64,000 nt of DNA from Phlegmacium glaucopus (lineage: Eukaryota > Basidiomycota > Agaricomycetes > Agaricales > Cortinariaceae): positions 65,961-129,960 of the forward strand of contig MU130578.1 of assembly GCA_015039465.1 (NCBI GenBank). Direction: 5' to 3'. The first letter of the stretch is position 1, and the number at the start of each line of letters is the position of its first letter. Positions 8,874 to 20,125 of this stretch are shown here, piece by piece. Under the pieces are notes generated by a model. That model was not told the origin of the DNA and made no database searches. It saw nothing but the letters and a program-made list of their open reading frames with translations. Both the position numbers and the translations under genes were made by a program.

Positions 8874-10764
8874 GTCTCTGTTCGTGAGAGTTGGAGGTGC
8901 ACCCCCAACGGTTGTTCCAGTCGCTGCATAAAATGTTGCCAGCTGGAGTGATGAGTCGGCCTTCTTCACTTTTTCTGCATCTGGCCTTGGTTCCATCCCA
9001 TAAGGTCTCGGATCGACGCTTCCTGGTGTCATGGATTTCTGTGGCCAGACATAAGGCGCAGATGGGTTGGCCCTGGGTGGCTGCGCCTGACGGAAAGGTC
9101 GAGTTCTTAGTTGGGGAGGGCTGAGAAGGGGGGTACCGATTATACAGTGGTGGAGAGAAACGGTGGCGTGGCATGTTTGGCGTTCGTCTCGTAGGCGAAC
9201 GCGAACGTGAGGGATTGTGGGGGCACCCACTTCTGCTAGCTGTCCTAGTGAACTGTTGTTCTCTCTCACAATGATTGCATCGTCTGGGGGTCCGCATCTG
9301 TTCTTGCCAACTATCTTGGGCACCCATGCTACTGTAGGCGACTCGTAACTTCACAATTTAAGCCGTATGATTCACAGATAAGACGTGGTATAATCAATGA
9401 TATAGTGTATATGATGCATGACGCATGTGGTGCGATACAAGGTGTATAACATTTGGTATATGAAGCGTGATGCATGATGTGCGGTGCGCGGTGCATGGTG
9501 CATGGTGCATGGTGCGTGGTGTGTGGTGTGTGGTGTGTGGTGTGTGGTGTGTGGTGTGTGGTGTGTGGTGTGTGGTGTGTGGGTGTGTGGTGTGTGGTGT
9601 GTGGTGTGTGGTGTGTGGTGTGTGGTGTGTGGTGTGTGGTGTGTGGTGTGTGGTGTGTGGTGTGTGGTGTGTGGTGTGTGGTGTGTGGTGTGTGGTGTGT
9701 GGTGTGTGGTGTGTGGTGTGTGGTGTGTGGTGCATGATGTATGGTGCGTGATGTGCAGTACGTGGTGCAAGGAATGAGGTGCATGGTGCAAAGGAAAGGT
9801 ATCGCAATGAATACGGATGAGGGGAAAAGGGAGAAAAAGGGGGAAAAAGTTAGCCGGCTTTGCTGAAGAGAAACAGGGCGAAGCTGAACTGACCTCGTTG
9901 AGAGACAAAAGCTGAGCCTTGTCCAAGATTTCTTTGTAGATACTTTGAAGTAAATATTCATTGACGATGCCGATGTTGAAGGCAGAACCCAACTTTAATT
10001 GGTCATGCCACTCTCGATGTACACGAGCTTGATAGAGAATGAGCGCCCGCTCACCAAACTCTCGCTGGCGGTAGGGGTGCAATTCGAGCTGGGTAAAAAA
10101 CTGGGCAAAGGCGTTGATAGCCTTGTCTGACCACTGATGTTTGGTCATTAGTGGTATGAAGGTGTTCTTGGCCATAGACATCTGCCGAAAACTTAACTCG
10201 GTGTCGGGTACGACATTCCTAGAAGCTTTGAGTGAGGATACCGACTTCAAGGTGACCATGTCGTCGACCTTGGTTAGTCCAAAGGGTGTCATCACTTTGC
10301 ATGAGCTGGTGCTGTGTCGCATCAGTGCATCCTTCGGGTGTGAGGTACCAGAGTTCTACGTATTCAAACTCCTCGATTCTTCGCAGGGCGTACTGGGCTG
10401 GCCTAGGGGCGATGTAATTGCCAACAGCAGCCGCGTCATTGAAGTCTCTCATCCTAGCCTTCTTCTTTTCCGCATCTGCTCTGTCTTCTCCTTGCTCTGG
10501 TGGTTGGTGAGCTGGCTGCTGATCCTCCACTTGCTGTTGTTGTACTGGGTTCTCTACCACCGCGTTAGCATCGTCAATGACTTGCTGATCCCACCTTTGA
10601 ACTCGTTCATCGTGATTCTGGATCCAGGAGTCGTTAAGCGCCTGGACTGCCTGTTCCATGGTTATGCCATTCTGGATCAAGGCAATTTGAAGGACGTTGT
10701 AGTGTGGTCCTGCGTGGTCCGGCATGACCTTGAGGTGAGGGTCATGGATTATTCTTTCGTCCAT
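8788..10764 (-). pseudogene. DIRS gag-like protein with one frameshift and an intron
   Basis: The N-terminal part starts at the ATG at 10764 (MDERIIHDPHLK). Its frame must shift by one base near 10290 to continue as FGLTKVDDMVTLK and then RQREFGERALILYQARVHRE. A donor GTCAGT follows codon NE at 9894; an acceptor at 9349 would join it in frame to the zinc-knuckle exon 9348-8788, which contains CSDWNNRWGC, then HEQRHECSGC and HGAQKC. The inferred ~545-bp intron holds the heptamer array. The frameshift could be a mutation or an assembly error. The protein would coat element RNA. Confidence 0.65.
9480..9745. repeat. Heptanucleotide minisatellite (GGTGTGT)n
   Basis: About 31 tandem copies of the 7-mer GGTGTGT run from about 9517 to 9735 with one phase slip near 9580. 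On the left, four variant copies GGTGCAT form an older edge; degenerate copies follow on the right. The array lies inside the proposed gag intron of DIRS element 1. The repeat is open in several frames on both strands and produces artificial ORFs rich in His/Thr/Pro or Val/Trp/Cys. It is G/T-rich on the plus strand but is not the common fungal telomere repeat TTAGGG. Confidence 0.95.
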
Positions 10765-12453
10765 AGTGATATTATGAGTCGGTAAAGGAATAAACTTAAA
10801 TAGGTGAAGGATAGATTTCGAGACTGATTAAAGAGTGTGTTTGGCCTAAAAAATAATATTGATTAAAAAGCGAAAGACGAGCCAGAGCAAGGCAGAGAGC
10901 CAGATGCTGAGAGTGAACGATGGATGTCTTGGAAAGAAGAAGCGTGTAACGCTGTGACATCACATGTTCACTCAAAGACTTGATTCTAATCTACGCTCAT
11001 TCTTCGCTAAGACGAGAATATTGAACTACGAAGGCAATTGTATTTCAAACTCAGCAGAAGTGCCGATATTTAATAAGGGTCTCCGCCATCTTTCATGCCA
11101 CCAAATGTCTCAAAACCAACAGGCGTCATCTACAGAGCCTAGGGAATTCAGTTAGAAAGCTTGGAGGAACACGAGCGACCTCATCCACCGACAACTGCAT
11201 GTCTCTGGATCAGCATTAAAATAACAGTCTTGGCGTTACAGTGGATATGCAGATAAGTGAGCTCCGTAATAGTATCGTAAGATATCTGTTCAATGCTTGA
11301 TCTCACAGAACTTGGATCTGCCGTGCTGAAGGCAACGGCCCACTCAAACCAGTTATAGTAAACACTCGCCTTTTCGCCCGTCAGAGTGAACACTGATACC
11401 CCTTGTAAAGCGTTAAAAGTGCCCCTCGTAACTAAAGGATTCTTGACGCTGTTGGACAGCATTGAATGAATCTGACTTCGTTTCGAACGCAGAAGAGCGC
11501 TCAGCGTCAAAATTTGACGCTAGTAGATGACAAGTATCGTCTGTCCTTTTCATTTCGAACAGACTCCATAATCAAATACTGAATCGTTGAGGCACTTGGT
11601 CCTTGATCCCACTACGGGATCTCTGTCGTTGGTCACTCAGACTGGTCACAATAGATAACAACCTTGTCTCGTCTTCTGCAGCATCTATTCAGCATTGTTC
11701 ATCCCCTCATATTGATGGGATCGAGATGAGTAGTGTTGATCGGGTGTTAATCATCAGAAAAGCGATATGTTTCAAAGCTATCATAGACTCGACGTTGTTC
11801 GAATCGATTGAATAGAGGCGAGCTGATGAAGAGATGAAAAGGGAACAAGTCAATGACTCACCTTTCGTCTCCTAGATCCAATGAAACAACCGTGTCGTCA
11901 TCTGTGTTACATCAACAACAGGATTAGGCCTCTTTCATCGCGTCATAAGGTTCATCAAGTACGGCATGGGCGTTACTCTTCCAACAGCGTCAACCAACGA
12001 TTTATGTTCAGTTCGTCAAATCTGTCGTTTTTGTGATCCTAGTTGTAACCGGCGTTCGAATTTAACCGGGGTAGATTTATGTCAAAAACAGGAAGCCAGT
12101 AGCTTTACTAGCTCGCTGTCAGAGTATCTGATAATCGCTATGATCATATTCCTGGTGACAGATTTAAATGATGGAAGCTAGTCTGAGGCCAGCCTTACCT
12201 TGGAAAACTTGGTTACCCAAAATAAGACAGGTTGCATCACCATTTTCTGCTTCAATATGGTATGTATACATGGCGATGCGATGCACATTCTACCTGATCA
12301 AAAATCGGATTATGATTATGACCGCGAAAGTTTGTTACGATCATCATGAACTTCGAGTTTTTGTCTCAGTCACTGTACTATTTGATATAGATGCCAGACT
12401 CTTATTTAAAACAGAGGTCAGAGATGCAAAAGGTCATTAAACAGACAAGAAGT
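10765..12453. other. No supported gene
   Basis: This holds the 5' flank of the DIRS element (about 10765-10960, unresolved terminus) and about 1.5 kb of unassigned sequence. A 109-residue frame on the minus strand at 11181-11510 and two 60-70-residue frames on the plus strand show no family features. The stretch 12180-12450 is the likely promoter of the membrane protein that follows. Confidence 0.5.
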
Positions 12454-13628
12454 CATGAAGCTACTTCTTGGAGACTTTGCAATCATTGGAACATGTCTCG
12501 AAGGTTTTCTGTACGGTAAGATATTTTTTGTACAACTTTCACGGCACCTGCTAAAGAAGTAAAATATTAACCTGTCCCAGGACTTTATTCTGGCATATTC
12601 GCCATGTATGTACAACACCACTGGGTATCGGAAAAAGGCTCCAACAAGACGAAAAACATCCTTTTCTATTCTCTGTGTACTCTATATGCTCTATCTCTTG
12701 TTACCGTTGTGCTTGATATAACATTTTTCATAGAGTCAGTTAATAACAATTTCATCGGTAACAATAACCATCTTTTTTTATGCTTTCTGTTTTGCAGAAT
12801 CCAACGGCATTGCTCGACATGTCTTTTCTTCAAGGCACAGTAATTGGTTGCTGCGATTTTATAGCTCAATTTATCTTAGTATGTATAAACTACTATCTAT
12901 CAGTTATTTTATTCATGTGAATCTTGAAGATCTACCGTTGCTGGATTGTGTGGCGTTGCAATATCCGTGTCGTGATCATTCCTTCAATCTTGGCATTTGT
13001 ATTCTTAGGTCAGTCAAGCTATCTTATTTCACTAACTAATTTCAATTTATTGCTTCTACTAGTTATGTGGCTAGTGCCTACCAGCTCACAGTATATATCC
13101 TCAGGCCAACCTATGGTACCTGGCTGGGGGATTTGGCTGTCTGTGGCAAGTGTCGCTATGCCCATGACGGTGAATGCTCTGGTCACGGGCTTAATCATCT
13201 TCAAGATCTTCAATGTGTACCGTGAATACGACCAAACTTTGGGCGGGAGCAAGATTCGGACTGTCATATGAATCTGGCATGGTATTATTTTCTATGCAAT
13301 TGACTCGGCTCGTGGCTACCATTTTTCTTGGGACAGACGCTGCCGATGAAGCTTATGATATCATCATTTATATCCACCAAATGCTCAATGTGATTACGAC
13401 AAGCCACTGATAGTCTGATACTTTTTATTTTACTAATAACATGGTCCTGTATAGGGTATAACGCCTACAATCATCCTGGTGCGAGTCTCCATGGGATTCT
13501 CGTTCCACGACCAGGAACCCGTAGAATCTACCGTCGGGACTCTGCGCTTTGCAGCTAGCAATCCAAATTCGATTCCGGAGACGGGAGATGTCGATATAGT
13601 GAATAGAGACGATGAAATTGGCGTTTGA
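12454..13628 (+). pseudogene. Multi-pass membrane protein of a basidiomycete-expanded family, one frameshift
   Basis: Six exons (12454-12515, 12581-12738, 12798-12878, 12930-13018, 13063-13389, 13455-13628; first-exon edges +/-1) encode about 296 residues with six or seven hydrophobic segments. They include LFYSLCTLYALSLVTVV, WIVWRCNIRVVIIPSIL, and SVASVAMPMTVNALVTGLI followed by the cytosolic IFKIFNVYREY. The pattern is that of fungal orphan transmembrane proteins, which are abundant in agaricomycetes and have unknown function. Near 13270 the frame ends at TGA (RTVI stop) but the family-typical sequence ESGMVLFSMQLTRLV continues one frame over, so a single base is missing. The last exon, GITPTIILVRVSMG, is intact. 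This is either a recent pseudogene or a sequencing error. Confidence 0.75.
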
Positions 13629-14830
13629 CTAAGTGACGATATCCAGATGGTAGATACTGTAGATGATTATATAGCCAGCTAGGGTAGTGGTCTGATGCTT
13701 TGCGAGACTTACTTTGAGATATATTTTTGAAAAGGTTATATTTATCTACATAAATAATAATTATTGATATATTTTTAAACTCAGTATGTTCTCAGACCAT
13801 ATTATATAAACAAATATGATGATTTAGACGGGATTTTTGTCTGGAAATGAACTGGCCCAGTTTTAGCCCCAAAATGTTCTGGAACAATTTTGATTCGTCT
13901 TAAAACTTTGATTCGTCTCCCTTCGATAACTTGCCATGTTTCACGGACAAAACTATTGCGCCTCAATTAAATGTCTTCTTTCACCAGACTCAGTTCATCC
14001 ACCGCCATCCACACCCTCCGCTTCAGCAACTTTCCGCAGTGGAAATATGAAAAGGACGGAAGAGGAAGGCAAGGAAGCGGTAGAACTTCAGTAAACGGTA
14101 TGATGGGGCTATCTCCTCTTAATGAAACGCATGAGCTTTCGTATGACGATGCAGTAGCAAAAACAGTAGTAAGGGACTGACACAGCAGTGAGATGGAACC
14201 AAATTCACCGATAGTAGAGCTATAGCCCTGATATTAGCAGTTTAAATTTAAGCTTCATCGCGTACAATATTTGGATCGTGCGCTAGCAACAAATCAACCC
14301 TCTCAGATTGGGATAGTGAGAGTGTGGCGCGTGGAGATGATCACATTTTACATAGTTACATAGTTGCATACCTGTAGGCAACGCCCTGTCAGGGGTAGAA
14401 GAAAATATTTATGAAGGTTCAAATACATTCTAACACGACTATCCGGTCTTCAAACTCATTTTCTGTCAGCGGTTGGCGGTCATCGCACTCATTTCGCAAG
14501 AAAAGTGACGTCTGCGTTCTGTCGTCGAATTTGGATGTGAAGATGGCCAATGGCCAATCGGTTACATAGGCCACAAAGTTCTTAACAAGAAAGATGTCCA
14601 AATTAAGGCTTCCGTGGCTATAAAACATATCTACATAACATATCTTTATGCGGGTAGAAAGTGCGTGTGAAGAATCGGTCTCAGTAGGCACTGCCGTACA
14701 CCGGTCTGAAATGGTTGCGGCCAATCTCTTGTCCCTTGTCATCTGAAAGCCACAATCTAGGACCAAACTTAAAAGCGTAAATTCTCCCGACCCGTCACCC
14801 CCTCACACTCCGCGCACACGACCCCTGAAG
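13629..14830. other. Intergenic, no supported gene
   Basis: About 1.2 kb, AT-rich near 13700-13830. Frames at 13971-14180 (plus, 69 residues) and 14419-14766 (minus, 115 residues) have no recognisable domain and were not accepted as genes. The last 200 bp are the likely kinase promoter. Confidence 0.45.
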
Positions 14831-16977
14831 ATGATGAAAAACTTCACGGAATCGCTGCTTCCCCAGCCTTCGAGTTTCATCAAGAAGAAGTCTTATGATG
14901 TCCATAAGCTGCTTGGTGAGGGTACGTTTGGAAAGGTGATGGTACGTTCGATCAAAAGAAGTGTCCAATCTTGTTCGGCTTAGTCTGACTCAGTCATTTT
15001 CTTCAAGCGAGCAACGTGGCATGTCCCTATCGATCAGGTTACAGTAGCTGAGCAGGGTGCGGTAGCTGAGGTAGACAAGGTTGACGCGAAATCGAAACCA
15101 ACCTTGTCGATAAACGCTTCCGGTAAGAAGAAGACTGGTTCTAGACCCCCTTCTCCAGACAGAACTCCCAGTGGCATTACAAAGGATGTTGCGTTGAAAG
15201 TCATTCCAAAGAAGAAAGTAAAGGGGAACGAAGCGAGTGTATGGGGAGAGATGGATGTGTTGAAAGGGTTGAATCATCCTAATATCGTAAGCCTCCTCGG
15301 TCTACGGTTCTTCTACACGCGGGTCTTATCTTTCTATCAGGTCAAATTCTATGAATGCTTCGAATCCAGGTCGAAATATTACCTCTCGTTTGAACTCGCA
15401 GTTGGCGGTGAACTCTTTGAGAGAATCTTACAGAAAGGTAAATTCACGGAGCAAGATGCTGTTTCAGTAGTCCGGTGCGTCTTGAGAATTCAATGGCCTC
15501 TTGGTCTCCATCGCCATTGTGCAAATAAACAGACACTTATAATTGGTTGTTAGGTCGATCTTGAGTGCCGTTCAGTACCTTCACAAACATGATATAGTTC
15601 ATCGGGATCTCAAGTATGTCTTGTATTTTGAGACATTTGTAGGATCCTCCGTAGCTGACAACACAGACCCGAGAACATCCTATACCGGACAAAAGAACCA
15701 GACAGCGATGTCGTTATCGTTGATTTTGGCATGTAAGCTTTCTCAGAAGCAATATCTGTATATGAAACTGAAACTCGACCCGTCAATTTTAGAGCGAAAC
15801 ATCTAGATTCCGCCGACGAGCAACTTCATACTATGGCTGGTAGCTTCGGATACGTAGCGCCTGAAGTTCTATTAAAACAAGGACATGGGAAGCCTGTAGA
15901 TGTATGGTCCACAGGGTATTTCCAATCTCCACTTTTTCCCGGTCTGTTATGTCTCGAATTCTAACCTTTTCGGGCAGGATTATCACCTACGTCCTTCTTT
16001 GTGGATACTCCCCTTTTCGTTCTGACGATGTCAAAACACTCGTCAAGGAAACAGCAGCAGCTCAAATTGAATTTCATGATCGGTATTGGAAGAATGTATC
16101 AACCGAAGGTCCTTTGATTCTATTTTTTCAAGATTTATTCCATCGATTGCTTATTATAAATACTTCACTCCTTAGCGAAAAATTTCATTCGTTCGCTTTT
16201 AAACCCAGACTCTTCCAAACGACCCACAGCCACTGAAGCTCTTGCTGACCAAGTAAGTCCCCTCATTCAATTTCAACCACAACCTAATTCGGCCCCTCCT
16301 CAACTCATGAATATTTACAGTGGCTCACTACTCACGAACCATCCGTCGAATACGATCTAAGCACCGGTCTACGCGAGCATTTCGACCCCAAGGCTCGATG
16401 GCGCTCTGCCATTGCATCTGCGCGTGCGATACATCGCCTGAACAGCTTTGCGAGCCGGAGTAGCAAATCGAGTCAAGGGTGGATGAATGATGATGATGAT
16501 GATGACGAAGATGATCTGCATATCGGGAGTACCGGCCCTAATAGTGCTGTGTCCCCGATATCGTTGCAGTCGGAACAAGACCCAGGATCAAACGAGTTTG
16601 TCAATGTCATCGCACCTGAGGAAGAGGAATCGCCGGTGAGGGAACGTGAAAATGTGCGTGAGGAGACGATATTGGTTGAAGAAACGCCCAAGCCTATCAT
16701 CCCGAACGTCGAGGACGCAGAGAAATCTCCGACGATAGTGGAGAAAGATGCAGACGCAGCAAACGTCCTCCCAACATTTACAGAGCAACAAGCCCCTCTC
16801 CAACTCGAACCGGAACCTATGTTGGAAACAGAGATGAAGGAACCGACGGGACTCCGAGTCGATGTTAACGACGACGATGACGAACCTAAGATGCCTGGAT
16901 CATTCGACGTGTCAACAGCAAACTCCCAGGAACAAACTCCATGGATTGAGGTCTTCAAGAATTTGCGTCTAAAATAG
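14831..16977 (+). CDS. CaM-kinase-like serine/threonine protein kinase
   Basis: Nine exons (14831-14941, 15008-15286, 15341-15474, 15554-15613, 15667-15732, 15793-15915, 15978-16108, 16176-16252, 16321-16977) give 545 residues. Kinase motifs: glycine loop LGEGTFGKV, catalytic lysine in [18 protein letters not shown] (split by an intron), [15 protein letters not shown], and [18 protein letters not shown], which is typical of CaMK-group kinases. An insert of about 65 residues rich in Ser, Lys and Pro lies between the glycine loop and the catalytic lysine. The C-terminal ~180 residues are acidic and low-complexity (a run of Asp near 16490, then many Glu and Pro). No obvious calmodulin-binding helix was identified by eye. 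The catalytic residues are present, so it should be active. Confidence 0.9.
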
Positions 16978-17929
16978 TGTATCATCAATTTTTTTCTTAA
17001 CAATGTATCTCTCTTCTTTGTCTCCCTTTCATGCTTGTTCCTTCACTTGTATCGATTCCAGCGATCAGTATTTAGGGCGCTTTTAACTTTTTTTAAATAA
17101 GTTTGTATGTATGTAACATTATATGGTATTCGGCATTTTTTTGCTGTTTTGTGCATGCTCGCAATGTAACTCTATTATAAGCACTTTGAAATCAGATCAT
17201 TGTATCATAGAGGGGGCTTATCTGTTGTCTTGGAACCTTTCAATGGATTCGTCAATGTGGATGGGCAATTATGATCAAGGCGGGAGTTGAGAGGGACCTA
17301 GGAAGGTCGAAATCATGGCACCAATTTTAACTATGAGTGATAAATTTTCGACGATGATACAGATACACAACTTGGTAAACTTCAAAAGGACCAAGAGCCC
17401 CCCTCTGAGAGATTCGGCACGAGTCGGACGGAAACTTCTTGGTCAGTCTAAGACTTTCTCATCCACACGTATGAGTTGAAACAGTTGGTTGTCGGTTACC
17501 GCTGAGCCTAGGGGTTCGAGCCGGATCTAAATTGCATTCTGCTTCAATCCAACTGGTGATTGGAGATGTGTCTCACAAGTATATTGTCAAACGGCATCCG
17601 CGCCGATATCCAGCGGCGAGTTGACCCGACTTCAAGTTTCAGGATTCTGTATAGGTATGCGTTAGCGTGTATGACAATAAACAAATTGCATTGAGCACGC
17701 ACTGGAAACGATTTATTGTGGTGATCTTGTTCTCGTCCTTGCGATCTCTGTGTTCAAGCATTTTACTAGGTTGATGTCACATATAACTGCACTCAAGCTG
17801 ATACCTGGTTATGGTGCTTTGAAAGCACTGTATTAACCAAACAGGGTACTTGAACGATCTCCGGACGGAAACCATATTTTTCTAGTGACTTTGGGTCAGG
17901 ACTCAGGAATTTTTCGAAGGCATCAAATA

Positions 17930-18551
17930 TTAACTGACGTCTATGAATGTAGTGGTACCAGACGCTGGGACACTCTCTGGAATTCTTGAGGATGCTGGAA
18001 CGATAGTGAATCCATTCTTCACTCCATGTTGGCGTGTGAGTTTGAACTAGTGGGGGATTAATCAGTCATTTGCTTGTTCCATGATTATTTATTACGTAGA
18101 AATCCGAGTTGGGGGCCGCCCGGGTCTCAGTAGGGACCATATTGATGAAAAAGGAGTCGTTTGGTCTAAGCTGCATATCAGGCCATATTAGAGAAGCGAT
18201 GGTCATATCGTTTTCGATTTCCTGATAAATCTTGTAGAATCCATCGGCCAAGTCTGCAGTTACTCGATCAAGCTTGTCTTCTTCCTCCTTGTCCGAAGGC
18301 CTAGGGTTGCAAGCTCCTGGAGTTTTCCTGACAAAATTATCAATGATTTTGGTGGCCGTCCGCTCAGAGCCGCTATTCGCACCTGTGGTCAACGTCCATG
18401 ATTTTAGCCAGTGAACGAGTATATGACAAGTAACGGTTGTAAGGCAGTGCTTAGGATTCAATTGAACCTTGCGAGTTATATAGACTTCAAATAAGATTCG
18501 AAACGTTCCTTCTGCATTGCCAAAAAAACACAGATTATCATTCGATGTCAC
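17930..18551 (-). CDS. Hypothetical protein, intact copy of a tandem pair
   Basis: Two exons, 18551-18096 and 18046-17930, give 190 residues. The family is not recognised. The second exon was chosen because, in the frame reading GFTIVPASSRIPE, most differences from the downstream copy fall at third codon positions, as expected of coding sequence. The middle reads KLDRVTADLADGFYKIYQ; there is no signal peptide or membrane segment. The first ~60 residues may be non-coding, since substitutions there show no codon bias, so the true start is uncertain. Confidence 0.45.
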
Positions 18552-19353
18552 GATCTTCGGTTCACGCCGAGATATTTGAGCTCAAACTCTCCATCACTGA
18601 TCTGGATCAAAACAGTCATCGGCACACCTGAAGGCTCTGCCTTACAATGTATTCGGCACTTTTGCTATTTGTGCATGCTCGCAATGTAACTCTATAAGCA
18701 CATCATTGCATCATAGGGGAGGCTTATTTGTTGTCGTTGAATCTTTTATATTTTTCAATGGATCAGTCAATGTGGATGGGCAATTTATGATCAAGGCGTG
18801 GTTAGAAGGACCTAGGAACGAAATCATGATAGCAATTTTAACTATGAGTTCCAAATTTGTGAGAGATTCGGCACGAGTCGGAAACTCCTTTGTCAGTTAA
18901 AGAATCTCGTCCTCACGTATGAATTGAAACAGTTCGTGGTCGGTTACCGCTGAGCCTGGAGATCGGACCACGATCTATATTTCATTCTGTTTCAATTTCA
19001 AGTCATACACCTGTATATCGTCGAGATGCGTCTCACCAACAAATTGTTCGGCCACGGCATCGATACCCAGCGACGAGTTGACCCAACTTCAAGTTCCAAT
19101 ATTCTGTATTACATATGCGTTAGCGCGTATGTCAATAAATAAATTGCAAGCTCTCACTGGAAACGATTTACTATGGTGATCTTGTTCTTGTCTTTGCGAT
19201 CTCTGGGTTCAATTATATTATTAGATATATGTCGGATATAACTGGACTCAACTCGTACCTGGTTATATTGCTTTGAAAGCACTGTATTGACCAAACAGGG
19301 TACTTGAACGATCTCCCGACGGAAAGCAGACCATCACCCTTAGTAACTTTGTG

Positions 19354-19986
19354 TCAGGGATTTTTCGAAGGCATCAAATATGAACTGACGATTGGGAATG
19401 TAGTAGTACCTGAGGCCGGGACCCCCTCCGGAATTCTTGAGGATGCCGGAACGATAGTGAATCCATTTTTCACTCCATGTTGGCGTGTGAGCTTGAACTA
19501 GTAGAGGATTAATCAGCCATTAACGTGTTCCATGATTATTTATTACGTAGAATTCCGAATTGGAGGCCGCCTGGGTCTTAGTAGGTACCATATTGACTAG
19601 CGCGTAGTCGCCTGATGAAAGCTCCTGATCTGGCCACTTTACAGAAACGAAGGCCGTATTGTTTTCGATTTCCTGATAAATCTTGTAAAATCCATCAGCC
19701 AAGTCTGCGGTTACGTGGTCAAGCCTGTCTTCTCCCAAAGGCCCAGGGGTGCACGCTCCTGGAGTTTCCCTGAAGAATTATCAACGATATTGGTGGCCAT
19801 CTACCCAGAGCTTCTATTCGTACATATCATGATCAGGACCCATGATTTCAGCCAGTGGAGGGGTGTATGGCAAGTAACGGTTGCAAGGCAGTGCTTAGGA
19901 TTCCCTTGAAGCTTGCGAGTTATATAGGTTTCAAATAAGATTTGCAACGTTCCTTCTGCATTGTCAGAAAAAAAACAGATTATCAT
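19354..19986 (-). pseudogene. Decayed second copy of the hypothetical protein
   Basis: Homologous to 17930-18551. It carries an in-frame TAG where the other copy has an Arg codon (near 19800) and a one-base deletion shortly after, splitting it into two frames: ITRKLQGNPKHCL and ADLADGFYKIYQEIENN. The last exon remains open (GFTIVPASSRIPEGVPASG) with a different tail. It is best read as a pseudogene after tandem duplication. Confidence 0.55.
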
Positions 19987-20125
19987 GATCGATGGTCAAT
20001 GTCACGATCTTCGGTTCACGTTGGAAAAGGAGGTGACTGATCCGGATCAAAGCTTGCCGCCCATCCGAGTCATTTTCGGCACACTTTCTTGAACCCCAGC
20101 TACCTCCTGAAGGCTCTGCTGTACA

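Larger units (their letters stand above)
5711..10764 (-). mobile_element. DIRS-type tyrosine-recombinase retrotransposon, element 1
   Basis: Three protein modules occur in the order gag-like, reverse transcriptase/RNase H, tyrosine recombinase, all on the minus strand. There is no aspartic protease and no DDE integrase, and no LTR was found. That order defines DIRS-like elements, which integrate through the recombinase. RT and YR are intact; gag carries one frameshift. The limits given are coding limits only; true ends, with the split or inverted repeats typical of DIRS, lie outside and were not resolved. It separates the STAND gene cluster from the membrane-protein gene. Confidence 0.85.
17128..20110. 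repeat. About 1.5-kb tandem direct duplication
   Basis: The unit starts at about 17128 (TATTCGGCA..TTGTGCATGC) and again at about 18649. The shared string GTGCATGCTCGCAATGTAAC and a run of later matches fix a period of about 1520 bp. Each unit carries one copy of an unknown minus-strand gene plus its downstream flank. Copies differ by many substitutions and small indels, so the duplication is not recent. A tRNA B-box-like GGTTCGAGCC near 17512 occurs in the left unit only. Confidence 0.85.

Noticed and set aside
9372..9961. Several long frames of His/Thr/Pro or Val/Trp/Cys repeats
   Set aside because: They are translations of the (GGTGTGT)n minisatellite, open in several frames on both strands; the repeat is probably intronic.
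17480..17560. tRNA gene suggested by a GGTTCGAGCC B-box
   Set aside because: No A-box or cloverleaf can be folded around it and the duplicate copy lacks the motif.
17550..17915. Further exons of the unknown gene (frames LIFDAFEKFL and NRFQILKLEVG)
   Set aside because: They lie after the stop of the accepted frame and the duplicate copy has out-of-frame indels in part of them; more likely 3' flank.
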